This document shows, in pieces, positions 16,062 to 25,173 of a stretch of 64,000 nt of DNA (within the stretch, counting starts at the first letter, position 1; each line of letters begins with the position of its first letter). A program made the position numbers and the translations under genes. The stretch spans positions 70,691 through 134,690 of the forward strand of contig NZ_JBAKFX010000007.1 of assembly GCF_037577855.1 (NCBI RefSeq). Reading direction: 5' to 3'. Under the pieces are notes generated by a model, which had not been told where the DNA came from, did no database searches, and worked only from the letters and a program-made list of their open reading frames with translations. The stretch is from Dethiothermospora halolimnae. Lineage in GTDB: Bacteria > Bacillota > Clostridia > Tissierellales > VENL01.

Positions 16062-18155
16062 ATGAAGGGAAAAGTGAGGATTTCTTTAATAATAATTTTA
16101 TTATCTACAATGATTTTAGGTTTAAATGGTGTTTTTGCAAATGATGAAGGGACTATAACAGATTATAATATAAAAGTTACATATGATGAAAGTGCAAAGA
16201 TTTTAAATGTTGCCGAAAAGGTAAAGTTTACTAATAATTACGATGATGCATTGACAGAGTTGGTATTACACTTATATCCTGACTCATATAACGATTATGA
16301 AACCATGACAAAGATTTCCAATGATAGCAAGAAAGGAGACCTTTTAAGAGAAGAGATAGGAGATATTAAAATAAATAAAGTACTAATAACAGGTGAAGAG
16401 ATGAGTTTCACTGAGGATAATCAAATACTAGCCATTAAATTACCCAAACCCCTAAAACCCAATGAAAGCATAGAGCTTAATATTGATTTTTCAGTTAAAA
16501 TACCCAATGGACGGGACCGATTAGGATATTATAAAAATGGTATATCCATAACAAATTGGTACCCTATAATGTCTATATATAACTGTGAAACTAATACATG
16601 GGATACAAATCCATTTCATCAAATAGGAGAATCAAACTATAGTAATATAGCAAACTATAATGTAACATTAGAAGTTCCAAAGGATATGAAAGTTTCATCT
16701 ACAGGTATAACAAAGTCTGAAGAAATAAAGGGTGATAATAAAATCATTAATATAGAAGCGGAAAAAGTAAGAGACTTCGTATTTATGATGAATAAAGATT
16801 ATAAAGTTATAAGTAAAGAAGTAGATGGTATCAATATAAACTGCTACTATGTTCTCCATGATGGAGTTAAAAATAAAGATAAAGATGCAGAAATAATGTT
16901 AGAGGTTGTAACTGATGCTGTTAGTTTTTTTAATGAAACCATAGGGAAATATCCCTATAAAGAGTTAGATATAGCAGAAACATACATAAGGGGAGGAGCT
17001 ATGGAATACCCTCAATTATTGCAAATGGAGGCATACGGTAATCTACCTAAGGATTATAAAGAAAGTTCAAAACTCCCTAAAGCATTAACTTCTGCAGTAC
17101 ACGAAGTGGCTCACCAATGGTGGTATGTGGCAGTTGGAAATAACGAGTTTGAAGAGTCCTTTATGGATGAATCTATTACTGTATTTACAACTGCATATTA
17201 TTTTGAAAAAAATTATGGTAAATATCATGGTGATGGAGTTATAATGGGAATTATAGACGGACTAGAATATTATCCTGCTCAAAAAACCCCTTTCTCTGGA
17301 AGTGTAGATGAATTTAAGAATTATATGGATTATGTTTTTACTATATATATGAAAGGGCCTTCTCTATTTGAAAAATTAAGGCTAGATGTAGGAGACGAGC
17401 AATTACAGGAGATATTTAAACAATACTATGATAAATATTTATTTAAAAATAGTTCTATAAAAGAGTTCTTAAAAATAATAGAAAAGGTGTCGGGAAAAGA
17501 AGCAATGTTAGCATTTGAGAATAGAATAAATTCAGTTGAGTATACACCAATAAAATATAAGTCTAATGAAGAAGTGAAAAAGAAAATGGAGCTAGCGAAA
17601 GAAAAAATTAGAATTTCAAATATTGAAAACCAACAGGGAAAAGTATTTGAAAGTATTAAACTAAAGGCATTAAAGGGAGAAAAAATTATCATAGTAAAGC
17701 CTTCTATCATGGAAAAACTAGAAAAGGAAGCCGTTGATTATGCTATAGATGGAGTAAAAGATTCTTTGACACAATATGAAACTGCTACTGTAGAAGTTAA
17801 AAATAGTAGTGAGGTAACTAAAGGGGAATTAGATAATAATAACATAATATTTTTTGATAATATTCTAAATAATAAGTTTCTAAATTTAGAAGACAATAAA
17901 CCGTTAATTGAAATTAATGATGGTAATATAGTTATAAAAAGTGTAACTATAAAAAAGGACAATCCAATGGGAATTTACATAACTAGACATCCGAAAGCTT
18001 TAAATAAATTACTAATAAATGTATTTTGGGAGAAGATAGAAAGCAAATATCAACTTGATGATTTACTATACTTTCCCAATTATTTCATACATCAGCAGTA
18101 TAATTATAAGATTGAAAATAGGGGTGGCAATAAAACTTTAGGTATAGAGCAATAA
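16062..18155 (+). CDS. Secreted M1-like metallopeptidase, paralogue 2
   Basis: 697 aa, clearly homologous to the preceding gene along the whole length, including the signal peptide (LGLNGVFA), RGGAMEYPQLLQM, HEVAH at 347-351 and the downstream EESFMDES. All zinc ligands are kept. Differences cluster in the C-terminal 200 residues, a non-catalytic region. An AAGGTGGG site precedes the ATG. It ends just before a terminator shared with rnhB. Two exported peptidases suit an amino-acid or peptide-fermenting lifestyle (inference). Confidence 0.87.
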   Translation: MKGKVRISLIIILLSTMILGLNGVFANDEGTITDYNIKVTYDESAKILNVAEKVKFTNNYDDALTELVLHLYPDSYNDYETMTKISNDSKKGDLLREEIGDIKINKVLITGEEMSFTEDNQILAIKLPKPLKPNESIELNIDFSVKIPNGRDRLGYYKNGISITNWYPIMSIYNCETNTWDTNPFHQIGESNYSNIANYNVTLEVPKDMKVSSTGITKSEEIKGDNKIINIEAEKVRDFVFMMNKDYKVISKEVDGININCYYVLHDGVKNKDKDAEIMLEVVTDAVSFFNETIGKYPYKELDIAETYIRGGAMEYPQLLQMEAYGNLPKDYKESSKLPKALTSAVHEVAHQWWYVAVGNNEFEESFMDESITVFTTAYYFEKNYGKYHGDGVIMGIIDGLEYYPAQKTPFSGSVDEFKNYMDYVFTIYMKGPSLFEKLRLDVGDEQLQEIFKQYYDKYLFKNSSIKEFLKIIEKVSGKEAMLAFENRINSVEYTPIKYKSNEEVKKKMELAKEKIRISNIENQQGKVFESIKLKALKGEKIIIVKPSIMEKLEKEAVDYAIDGVKDSLTQYETATVEVKNSSEVTKGELDNNNIIFFDNILNNKFLNLEDNKPLIEINDGNIVIKSVTIKKDNPMGIYITRHPKALNKLLINVFWEKIESKYQLDDLLYFPNYFIHQQYNYKIENRGGNKTLGIEQ

Positions 18156-18171
18156 AATTAGATTTTAATCT

Positions 18172-18206
18172 AAAAAAGAATTTTGCCATAGGCAAAATTC
18201 TTTTTT
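18172..18206. terminator. Bidirectional terminator for M1 paralogue 2 and rnhB
   Basis: A 16-bp stem AAAAAAGAATTTTGCC with GGCAAAATTCTTTTTT and an ATA loop. It lies between convergent genes and touches the rnhB stop codon. Confidence 0.85.
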
Positions 18207-18852
18207 AGATATACTTCTTACAAAAACTTTTTCTATGATATTTACTTATACCATATTCTATGATAGCATCTCTATGCTCTTTAGTGCCATACCCCTTATG
18301 TTTTTCAAAGTTATAGTCTGGATACTCTTTATGACAAATATCGATTACATATTTGTCCCTAGATGTTTTAGCTAAAATTGATGCGGCAGCTATACAAGCG
18401 CTTTGAGTATCTCCTTTTTTTAATGTTTTATGATTAGGTATAGGAATATTATTATAACAACCATCAATAAGTACCAGATCTGGATTAAGGCCACTACTCT
18501 CCTTCATGTTTTCCAGTGCCTTTTGAAAAGCTAAAAAATTAGCCTTTTGAATACCAATAGCATCTATAGTTTCATTACTTACACTACCAATACCCCATCC
18601 AAGGGCTATTTCCTTTATCATATCTGCAAGCTTATATCGTTTTTTTTCTGCTATTTTTTTACTATCATTAAGGTCTAAACCTTCTATATCACATATATTT
18701 TTAGGAAGAACAACACAGGCAGAATAAATGGGACCAGCCATACAACCTCTACCTGCTTCGTCTATTCCACATAATATATCTACATTGAGTTTTCGATCAA
18801 AGTCTTCAAATCTTTTTAATCTTTCTTCCCTAGTTTCTCTTTTTTTAGTCAT
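18205..18852 (-). CDS. rnhB: Ribonuclease HII
   Basis: 215 aa, normal length. RNase HII cuts RNA within RNA-DNA hybrids and removes misincorporated ribonucleotides. The catalytic motif GIDEAGRGCMAGP gives the first Asp-Glu pair; DSKKI, VLIDG and the second acidic site ASILAKTSRDKY follow. The start ATG at 18852 has AAGGTGG upstream on the minus strand. It stands alone between the M1 peptidases and a divergent region leading to the cold-shock gene. Confidence 0.95.
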   Translation of the reverse strand: MTKKRETREERLKRFEDFDRKLNVDILCGIDEAGRGCMAGPIYSACVVLPKNICDIEGLDLNDSKKIAEKKRYKLADMIKEIALGWGIGSVSNETIDAIGIQKANFLAFQKALENMKESSGLNPDLVLIDGCYNNIPIPNHKTLKKGDTQSACIAAASILAKTSRDKYVIDICHKEYPDYNFEKHKGYGTKEHRDAIIEYGISKYHRKSFCKKYI

Positions 18853-18918
18853 ATTAAAACCACCTTTATGTTTTTCTATCTTCTTTCTTCTTTGTAAATT
18901 CTACTTTAATAAAAATAG

Positions 18919-19028
18919 GGTCTAGGCATTCCTAGACCGATTTTAACGTCCTAAGTTCCTAGCCTTTAGAAACTTTATTTCCATATTAAAGTTTTAGGTT
19001 ACTCCCACGGACAGGGTATGCCCTGTCC
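18919..19028. repeat. Two C-type palindromes upstream of rnhB
   Basis: Palindromes GGTCTAGGCATTCCTAGACC (18919-18938) and GGACAGGGTATGCCCTGTCC (19009-19028), both variants of the C module of the composite repeat, the second preceding CCTACATG on the opposite orientation. The rest of 18853-19094 is AT-rich without a recognisable gene. Confidence 0.65.
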
Positions 19029-19094
19029 CTACATGATTATTTTCTATTATATCATAATGATTTTCGATATAATAAAAAAAATTCAAAAATATAG

Positions 19095-19123
19095 TTGCAA
19101 AGTTAAATACTAAGTGTTATACT
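19095..19123 (+). promoter_or_regulatory. Promoter of the cold-shock gene with long leader
   Basis: TTGCAA (19095-19100), a 17-bp spacer and TATACT (19118-19123). The resulting untranslated leader of about 150 nt is typical of csp mRNAs, whose leader folding is temperature-controlled. Confidence 0.65.
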
Positions 19124-19278
19124 TATATAAGAGCAATTCCGAAAAAATAAATCTTTACTTATAAATTTAAGAAATTATTTACACAGTTTGTATTAACATA
19201 TAGCAACAATAATTTCCAAGATTTTATAGTTAAAGTGCATTTGTAGGAATTAAAAATAAAATTTTGGAGGTATTTAAC

Positions 19279-19479
19279 ATGACTAATGGTACAGTAAAAT
19301 GGTTTAATGCAGAAAAAGGATTTGGATTCATCACTACAGAAGAAGGAACTGACGTATTCGTTCATTTCTCTCAAATAAACAAAGAAGGATTCAAGTCTTT
19401 AGAAGAAGGCGAAAAAGTTACATTTGAAATTACAGAAGGACAAAAAGGTCCTCAAGCTTCAGACGTAACACCTGTTTAA
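19279..19479 (+). CDS. Cold-shock protein (CspA family)
   Basis: 66 aa, a single cold-shock domain, the standard size. RNA-binding motifs KGFGFI (RNP1) and VFVHFS (RNP2) are intact, with the start MTNGTVKWFNAEKGFGF. Such proteins melt RNA secondary structure in the cytoplasm. The ATG at 19279 follows GGAGG; a further in-frame start upstream lies ahead of that site. It has its own promoter and long leader and a perfect terminator just downstream, so it is monocistronic. Confidence 0.95.
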   Translation: MTNGTVKWFNAEKGFGFITTEEGTDVFVHFSQINKEGFKSLEEGEKVTFEITEGQKGPQASDVTPV

Positions 19480-19500
19480 GAATTAAATTAAACTAGATTA

Positions 19501-19532
19501 AAAACCCAAAGGAATTTATTCCTTTGGGTTTT
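19501..19532. terminator. Bidirectional terminator between csp and glutaredoxin genes
   Basis: A 15-bp perfect stem, AAAACCCAAAGGAAT with ATTCCTTTGGGTTTT, and a 2-nt loop (practically longer), between convergent genes. Confidence 0.85.
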
Positions 19533-19536
19533 ATTT

Positions 19537-19791
19537 TTATCTAAGAACCTGATCAAACTCACCAGATTTGTGCAACTCCATTAAGTCATCACATCCACCA
19601 ATAAACTTATCACCAGCAAATATTTGAGGAACAGTAGAAGAGCCTGTTTTTGATTCTAATTCTTTTAATTTTCCCCTATCGGTTGTGATATCAATCTCAT
19701 CAAATTCAATACCTTCATTATCTAAAAGATTTTTCGCTTTGATACAAAATGGACATGTATTAAATGTATATACGGTTACTTTTTTATCCAT
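19537..19791 (-). CDS. Glutaredoxin (GrxC-like)
   Basis: 84 aa, one thioredoxin-fold domain with the active site CPFC (residues 13-16, after TVYTFNT), the cis-proline in TVPQIF and GGCDD. This is a dithiol-glutaredoxin arrangement, though active-site Phe replaces the common Tyr. It reduces disulfides or glutathionylated proteins. It is of interest that the same window also encodes a glutamate-cysteine ligase at 48382, a possible source of a low-molecular-weight thiol partner. An AGGAGG-type site precedes its ATG. Confidence 0.9.
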   Translation of the reverse strand: MDKKVTVYTFNTCPFCIKAKNLLDNEGIEFDEIDITTDRGKLKELESKTGSSTVPQIFAGDKFIGGCDDLMELHKSGEFDQVLR

Positions 19792-19875
19792 AATAAACCT
19801 CCTATTATATTTAATATTATTTAAGTTACTTTCAGTATATAATATTATTACCCTAAAAAATATGAAATAATAATA

Positions 19876-20000
19876 ATTAAAGAATAAAGAATAGAGAATG
19901 AAGAATAGATAAGGTTATTTTACTCTTTAGGGTCGTAAAATTCAATTATGTAGGGACAGGGCATGACCTGTCCGCCGCCTTGAAAGAGGGGGCAATGAAC
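19876..20000. repeat. Composite repeat remnant (modules A and C)
   Basis: AG-rich AAAGAATAAAGAATAGAGAATG, then the A hairpin ATTTTACTC...GGTCGTAAAAT, then C with GTAGGGACAGGGCATGACCTGTCC (one mismatch in the palindrome) and GCCGCCTTGAAAGAGGGGG. It fills the gap before the radical SAM gene. Family described at 33018. Confidence 0.75.
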
Positions 20001-20094
20001 TGAAAATAAAAATATAGATTCAAACTATTTCCTTTAATAAATAAAACATAAACTGTATAATTAAATTAAACAATAAAAAATTAAGGATGATAAT

Positions 20095-21963
20095 ATGAAG
20101 GATTTTTTACCTATAAATGAAAATGATATGAAAAAAAGAGGTTGGGATCAACTGGACTTTATAGTAATAACAGGGGATGCATATGTTGACCATCCCTCCT
20201 TTGGTGCTGCTATAATCAGTAGAGTTTTAGAAAATAGGGGATATAAAGTTGGTATTATAGCCCAACCGTCATGGAAGAGTGATAAAGATTTTAAAAAATT
20301 AGGAAAACCTAAGATGGGATTTCTAATAACCGGTGGAAATATAGACTCTATGGTAAATCACTACACCGTTGCTAAGAAAAAAAGAAGGGATGATCTATAC
20401 TCTCCAGGGGGGAAAAGTGGATACAGACCTGATAGGGCAACTATAGTTTATAGTAATAGGGCAAAGGAAGCATACAATGATGTACCAATAATATTAGGGG
20501 GAATAGAGGCCAGCTTACGTAGACTTGCCCATTATGATTATTGGGATGATGATATAAGAAGGTCTATACTACTTGATTCTAAGGCTGATTTAATAGTATA
20601 TGGTATGGGGGAAAAACAAATAGTAGAGATAGCAGAGGCCTTAGATGCAGGAATACCTATTGAAGAAATAACTTATATTAATGGAACAATATATAAAACA
20701 AAGGATATAAATAGACCCTATAAACCTATTATGCTACCATCATATGAAGAAATAACAGACTCAAAGAAAAAATATGCAGAAAGTTTTATGGTTCAGTATA
20801 AAAATATGGACTTGGTATACGGAAAACCATTGGTTGAAAGTTATGATGACAATTACTATGTGGTACAAAACCCACCTCAACCACCTATTAAGCAAATAGA
20901 CTTAGATGATGTATATAAACTTCCATATATGAGAACATATCACCCTACATACGAAAAGGATGGTGGAATACCAGCTATAAAGGAAGTAAAATTTAGTCTT
21001 ATAAGTAACAGAGGGTGTTTTGGAAGTTGTAATTTCTGTGCCCTTGCATTTCATCAAGGGAGGGTAGTTCAATCCAGAAGTCATGGTTCCATTGTAGAAG
21101 AGGCTGAAAAAATAATAGATGATAAAGACTTTAAAGGATATATTCATGATGTGGGAGGTCCTACTGCTAATTTTAGACATAGAGCTTGTGAAAAACAGGT
21201 AAAACATGGGGTATGTAAAGAAAAACAATGCTTATTTCCTAATCCATGTAGTAATCTTAAAATAGAACATCATGATTATTTAAATCTTTTGAGAAAATTA
21301 AGGGATATACCAAAGGTAAAAAAGGTTTTTATAAGGTCTGGACTTAGATATGACTATCTTATTCATGATAAGGATGACACTTTCTTTAATGAATTATGTA
21401 AACATCATATAAGTGGACAGTTAAAGGTTGCCCCAGAACATATATCCCCTAGGGTTTTAGAAAAGATGGGAAAACCTAAAAGGGAAGTATATGAACGTTT
21501 TGTGAAAAAGTATGAAAAGGTAAATAAAAGGCTGGGAATGAACCAGTTTATCGTACCATATCTAATGTCAAGCCATCCAGGATCAACACTAAATGAAGCT
21601 ATAGAACTTGCTGAGTATTTAAGGGATATAGGTCACAGACCGAAGCAAGTACAGGATTTTTATCCTACACCGGCAACACTATCTACTTGTATGTATTACA
21701 CAGAGCTTGACCCAAGGACAATGGAAAGGGTATATGTACCTAAATCTCCCCATGAAAAGGCAATGCAAAGAGCTTTGATACAATATACAGAACCAAGGAA
21801 TTATAGTCTGGTATATGAGGCGCTAAAAAAGGCTGGTAGAGAGGATTTAATAGGATATGATAGGAAATGTTTAATAAGACCTAAAAAGGGTGATGGGAAA
21901 AATAATAATAGAAGTTACAATAAAAAGCAAAAAATTAAGAAAAATAAAAGAAAGAAAAAATAA
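20095..21963 (+). CDS. YgiQ-family radical SAM protein (UPF0313)
   Basis: 622 aa, typical for YgiQ. An N-terminal cobalamin-binding-like region (about 20-190, with FGAAIISRVLE and ILGGIEASLRRLAHYDYW) precedes a radical SAM core in which the cluster cysteines are in GCFGSCNFCAL. A C-terminal region with further cysteines (ACEKQ, CKEKQCLFPNPC) and a very basic tail (KKQKIKKNKRKKK) follow. The reaction is unknown for the family. It is followed 13 nt later by the TfoX-domain gene, probably in the same transcript. Confidence 0.92.
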   Translation: MKDFLPINENDMKKRGWDQLDFIVITGDAYVDHPSFGAAIISRVLENRGYKVGIIAQPSWKSDKDFKKLGKPKMGFLITGGNIDSMVNHYTVAKKKRRDDLYSPGGKSGYRPDRATIVYSNRAKEAYNDVPIILGGIEASLRRLAHYDYWDDDIRRSILLDSKADLIVYGMGEKQIVEIAEALDAGIPIEEITYINGTIYKTKDINRPYKPIMLPSYEEITDSKKKYAESFMVQYKNMDLVYGKPLVESYDDNYYVVQNPPQPPIKQIDLDDVYKLPYMRTYHPTYEKDGGIPAIKEVKFSLISNRGCFGSCNFCALAFHQGRVVQSRSHGSIVEEAEKIIDDKDFKGYIHDVGGPTANFRHRACEKQVKHGVCKEKQCLFPNPCSNLKIEHHDYLNLLRKLRDIPKVKKVFIRSGLRYDYLIHDKDDTFFNELCKHHISGQLKVAPEHISPRVLEKMGKPKREVYERFVKKYEKVNKRLGMNQFIVPYLMSSHPGSTLNEAIELAEYLRDIGHRPKQVQDFYPTPATLSTCMYYTELDPRTMERVYVPKSPHEKAMQRALIQYTEPRNYSLVYEALKKAGREDLIGYDRKCLIRPKKGDGKNNNRSYNKKQKIKKNKRKKK

Positions 21964-21976
21964 GGGGGCTAGGGAA

Positions 21977-22234
21977 ATGGGACAATTAAGTAAGTTACCT
22001 AATATAGGTAAAATATTAGAAGAGAAATTGAATAATGTAGGAATTAATACTAAAGATGAACTTTATAGAGAAGGAAGTAAAGAAGTTTTTTTGAGAATAA
22101 AAAATAATGTAGACAATAATGTATGCCTTAACATGCTATATGCCTTGGAAGGAGCCATACAAGGGATTAGGTGGTATGGATTATCAAATGGGGATAAAGA
22201 AAAATTAAAGGAATTTTATAACTATATAAAATAG
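21977..22234 (+). CDS. TfoX/Sxy C-terminal-domain protein
   Basis: 85 aa, made only of the C-terminal domain of TfoX/Sxy, a helix-hairpin-helix-like fold: LPNIGKILEEKLNNVGI and LYALEGAIQGIRWYGL. In proteobacteria Sxy promotes competence, but stand-alone C-terminal domains in Firmicutes have no established role. The ATG at 21977 has AGGG just upstream; the open frame extends back into the end of the ygiQ-like gene, but no ribosome site supports an earlier start. Confidence 0.82.
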   Translation: MGQLSKLPNIGKILEEKLNNVGINTKDELYREGSKEVFLRIKNNVDNNVCLNMLYALEGAIQGIRWYGLSNGDKEKLKEFYNYIK

Positions 22235-22331
22235 AATTTTTTTGTTAGTATATATTACTCTTTCATTCTTTTAATGGATGTTTTCTAGTGTCAATCCTCA
22301 TAGTCCAAAAGCATCACATAGGAATATATTA

Positions 22332-22362
22332 ATTAGCCTTATATATAAGGCTAATTTTTTTA
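22332..22362 (+). terminator. Terminator after the TfoX-domain gene
   Basis: ATTAGCCTTATATATAAGGCTAAT is a near-perfect palindrome followed by TTTTTT. Confidence 0.85.
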
Positions 22363-22468
22363 TTTTGAATTATATATTTATAGAACTTAAGAACAATAGA
22401 TATTAAATTTATGTTAATTTTTTGAAATTAAAAGCTCGGACAATTCGACAAAAAAATACTTTAAATAC

Positions 22469-22497
22469 TATGATTATACAAATTTCTATGCTATAAT
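22469..22497 (+). promoter_or_regulatory. Possible promoter of the chemosensory operon
   Basis: A clear TATAAT at 22492-22497, with a poor -35 (TATGAT) 17 bp upstream. The roughly 140 nt that follow to the first ribosome site are AT-rich with no riboswitch I recognise; a cyclic-di-GMP riboswitch was looked for and not found. Confidence 0.35.
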
Positions 22498-22643
22498 ATT
22501 AGTAACACGATGAAAAAAATAGTAATATAGACCTATTTTACAACAAAGTAAGGGAGTTTTTGGCTTAATTAAGCAAAAAAACTTTAGTAATATAAATGGT
22601 CAAAGTGGATTGTATCATTTTATTTGTAAAGGAGGGCTAGTTT

Positions 22644-22772
22644 ATAAAGGGGACAATCGATGGTAACAGCATAAAAAGTCATAATAATCTGAAATTAGAT
22701 AGTGTTTTTCAAAGAGATTTAAAGCAAATTTTAAATTATACTAATATAGAAATGGGGGATAAAAACAAATGA
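22644..22772 (+). CDS. 42-codon ORF with AUA as apparent start, coupled to the MCP gene
   Basis: The frame opens after a TAG at 22638 and runs 42 codons to a TGA that overlaps the MCP start (ATGA), a classic coupling arrangement. A strong AAAGGAGGG (22628-22636) ends 7 nt before ATA at 22644, and no ATG, GTG or TTG exists in frame before the last few codons. The product would start (M)KGTIDGNSIKSHNNLK and contain an amphipathic VFQRDLKQILNY segment. I do not recognise it. It may be a small regulator of the chemosensory operon, or the remnant of a gene that lost its ATG. Confidence 0.5.
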   Translation: MKGTIDGNSIKSHNNLKLDSVFQRDLKQILNYTNIEMGDKNK

Positions 22773-25051
22773 AATTAAAAATAAACAAAGCTAGATTGAT
22801 GATGAAGCTACTAACTGCATTTCTTATTATAACTATAGTACCAGTTTCAGCATTAGGATATATTACATATAATAATGCTAAGGATACCTTAAGAAAAGAA
22901 GCAGAGGAAAAACTGAAAGTAATTTTGGATTCTACTGTAGATAAAATATCGATAAAAATGGATAAAATTAAAGATACAGGATATATAATAGGAGACATTC
23001 CTTTGCTAGCTAATTATATAACTCAGTCTCAAAATCAGAAAGAAGATGATGAGGGTTTTAATCAGGTTATAGGAACCATTAGGCAACTTAAAAATACTCT
23101 TTCAGGAATAAGCGATGGTATTTTAATTATAAATAATAATGGGGAAGTTTTAATAGATGAAACTAATGGAGTAAACTCTGAGATAAATGTATCAAATGAA
23201 AGATATTTTAAAGAAAGTATGTCAGGAAATATTTATTGGAGTAAAGTAGTTATATCAAAATCCAGTGAAGAACCTATTAGTGTTTATAGTATGCCAATAA
23301 AAAATAATAATCAGGCTATTATTGGTGTTATTGCTATAAAAGTGAATGTTAATAGTTTAACAAATCAACTGAGGAATATTGAATTAGGAAAAAGTGGTTA
23401 TGGATATATGGTGGATAAATCAGGAAATATTATTTATCATCCTGATAAAAATAAAATCATGAAGGAAAATTTATTAAATTCAGGAAATGAAGGTTTGAAA
23501 AAACAGGTAACAAAAATGACAAATGGAGAAGAAGATAAAGGTTTTTATACATATGAGGGAGTATATGAGCTAAATATGTATAAACCTATCGGTAACTGGT
23601 CAGTAGCAATAAATATACCCGTTGATGAATATATGAAAGACGCAGAAAAAATTAAGAAGATTGCTTTATATATAGCCGTTGGTTCAATAATTATAGGTAT
23701 ATTAATTGCTACCTTTGTTTCAAGACAAATAACTAGACCTGTTAATATAATGATGGATTTAATGAAAAGAGCAGAAGATGGAGACTTAACAGTAAAGGCG
23801 GATATAAAGTCGAAGGACGAAGTTGGAGATTTAGCTACTAGTTTTAATAATATGATAAAAGGACAAAATAAAGCTATGCTGGAAGTTTTAAAAGCTGCAA
23901 AGCAAGTTGGATCTTCAGCCCAGGAGGCAAGTAGTGTTTCAGAAGAAATGGCGGCATCATCTGAAAGCCAAACTCAATCTATAAACGAGATGACTATAGG
24001 AATTAACGACATGGGTAAATCTATTACTGAAGTTACTGAAAGTATTAGCTCAATGGCTACAGATATAAATACTACTAAAAATAATACCGAGGAGCTGGGA
24101 CAAGCTGCCAATGAAGTGGCAAAAAGTGCTCAAGAAACTTCAGAAACCATTACAAATGTAACTAGTTCCATTAAACAGATAGATACTTCTATTGATGTGG
24201 TAGCAGAAAATGCTAAAGAAGCAAGTAAAAAAGCTGATAATACAGTAAAGGTAGCTCAAAAAGGTAAAGCTACTGTAAATAAAACTATAAATGAAATGGA
24301 TAATATAGATAATGCTATGGACAATCTAACTGTTGTTATTAAAGGATTAGGAAAAGCGGCTATCCAAATAGGTGATATTGTTGAAGTTATAGATGATATT
24401 GCAGAGCAAACCAATTTGTTAGCCTTAAATGCCTCTATAGAAGCTGCCAGAGCTGGAGAACATGGTAAAGGGTTTGCAGTTGTGGCAAGTGCCATCGGTG
24501 ATCTAGCAGAAGAGTCGGGAAATGCAACTAAAGACATAACAAAACTAATAAAAAAGATACAAGAACAGGTTAATGATGCTGTTAATACAACTGATGAAGG
24601 GGCAAGTCAAGTGGCCAACGGTGTTAAGTTAGTAAAAAATACGGGATATGCTTTAGATGAGATATTTAAAGCTATAGACGATACCACTGATTTAATTAAA
24701 GAAATAGCAAGTTCCACATCGGAACAATCACAGGCAAGTAAGTCAGTTATGGAGGCTGTAGAGAAAATAAATGGTCTTTCTATGGAAGTATCTTCTGCAG
24801 TTGAAGAACAAGTAGCATCTATTGATAATGTAATAGAAGCGGTAAAGAATATTGATTACTCATCTCAAGAAATAGCAAGTGCTTCAGAGGAACAGTCGGC
24901 AAGTGTTGAGGAGTTAGTTGCAACTGCTGATAGTATAGATGAAATGTCAAATCAAGTTTCAGCAGCTAGTGAAGAGGTAGCATCGACTTCCCAAGAACTT
25001 TCTGATGCAGCAGAAAAATTAAATAAGTTAGTAGAGAAATTTAAAATATAA
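22769..25051 (+). CDS. Methyl-accepting chemotaxis protein
   Basis: 760 aa. A first membrane helix (about 12-33), an extracytoplasmic dCache-type ligand domain (about 35-290; YFKESMSGNIYWSKV and GYGYMVDKSGNIIYHP are the Cache signatures), a second helix (about 292-315), HAMP, and a long coiled-coil signalling region whose hairpin tip is EQTNLLALNASIEAARAGEH. Cache domains often bind amino acids or carboxylates; the ligand here is unknown. It is the first major gene of the MCP-cheW-cheA-cheY operon. Confidence 0.95.
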   Translation: MKLKINKARLMMKLLTAFLIITIVPVSALGYITYNNAKDTLRKEAEEKLKVILDSTVDKISIKMDKIKDTGYIIGDIPLLANYITQSQNQKEDDEGFNQVIGTIRQLKNTLSGISDGILIINNNGEVLIDETNGVNSEINVSNERYFKESMSGNIYWSKVVISKSSEEPISVYSMPIKNNNQAIIGVIAIKVNVNSLTNQLRNIELGKSGYGYMVDKSGNIIYHPDKNKIMKENLLNSGNEGLKKQVTKMTNGEEDKGFYTYEGVYELNMYKPIGNWSVAINIPVDEYMKDAEKIKKIALYIAVGSIIIGILIATFVSRQITRPVNIMMDLMKRAEDGDLTVKADIKSKDEVGDLATSFNNMIKGQNKAMLEVLKAAKQVGSSAQEASSVSEEMAASSESQTQSINEMTIGINDMGKSITEVTESISSMATDINTTKNNTEELGQAANEVAKSAQETSETITNVTSSIKQIDTSIDVVAENAKEASKKADNTVKVAQKGKATVNKTINEMDNIDNAMDNLTVVIKGLGKAAIQIGDIVEVIDDIAEQTNLLALNASIEAARAGEHGKGFAVVASAIGDLAEESGNATKDITKLIKKIQEQVNDAVNTTDEGASQVANGVKLVKNTGYALDEIFKAIDDTTDLIKEIASSTSEQSQASKSVMEAVEKINGLSMEVSSAVEEQVASIDNVIEAVKNIDYSSQEIASASEEQSASVEELVATADSIDEMSNQVSAASEEVASTSQELSDAAEKLNKLVEKFKI

Positions 25052-25173
25052 AATTAATATTACTTATTAAAACTTTTATACAGCTGTTATGGTCATTGGG
25101 GAGGGGGTTCCCCCAATTAACTATTCATATGTGTTGTACATATGAAGTCTTAATTTAAAAGGAGGTGTAATAG

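Noticed and set aside
22440..22640. Cyclic-di-GMP or other riboswitch before the chemosensory operon
   Set aside because: No class I or II motif or other conserved aptamer core could be found; the leader is simply AT-rich.
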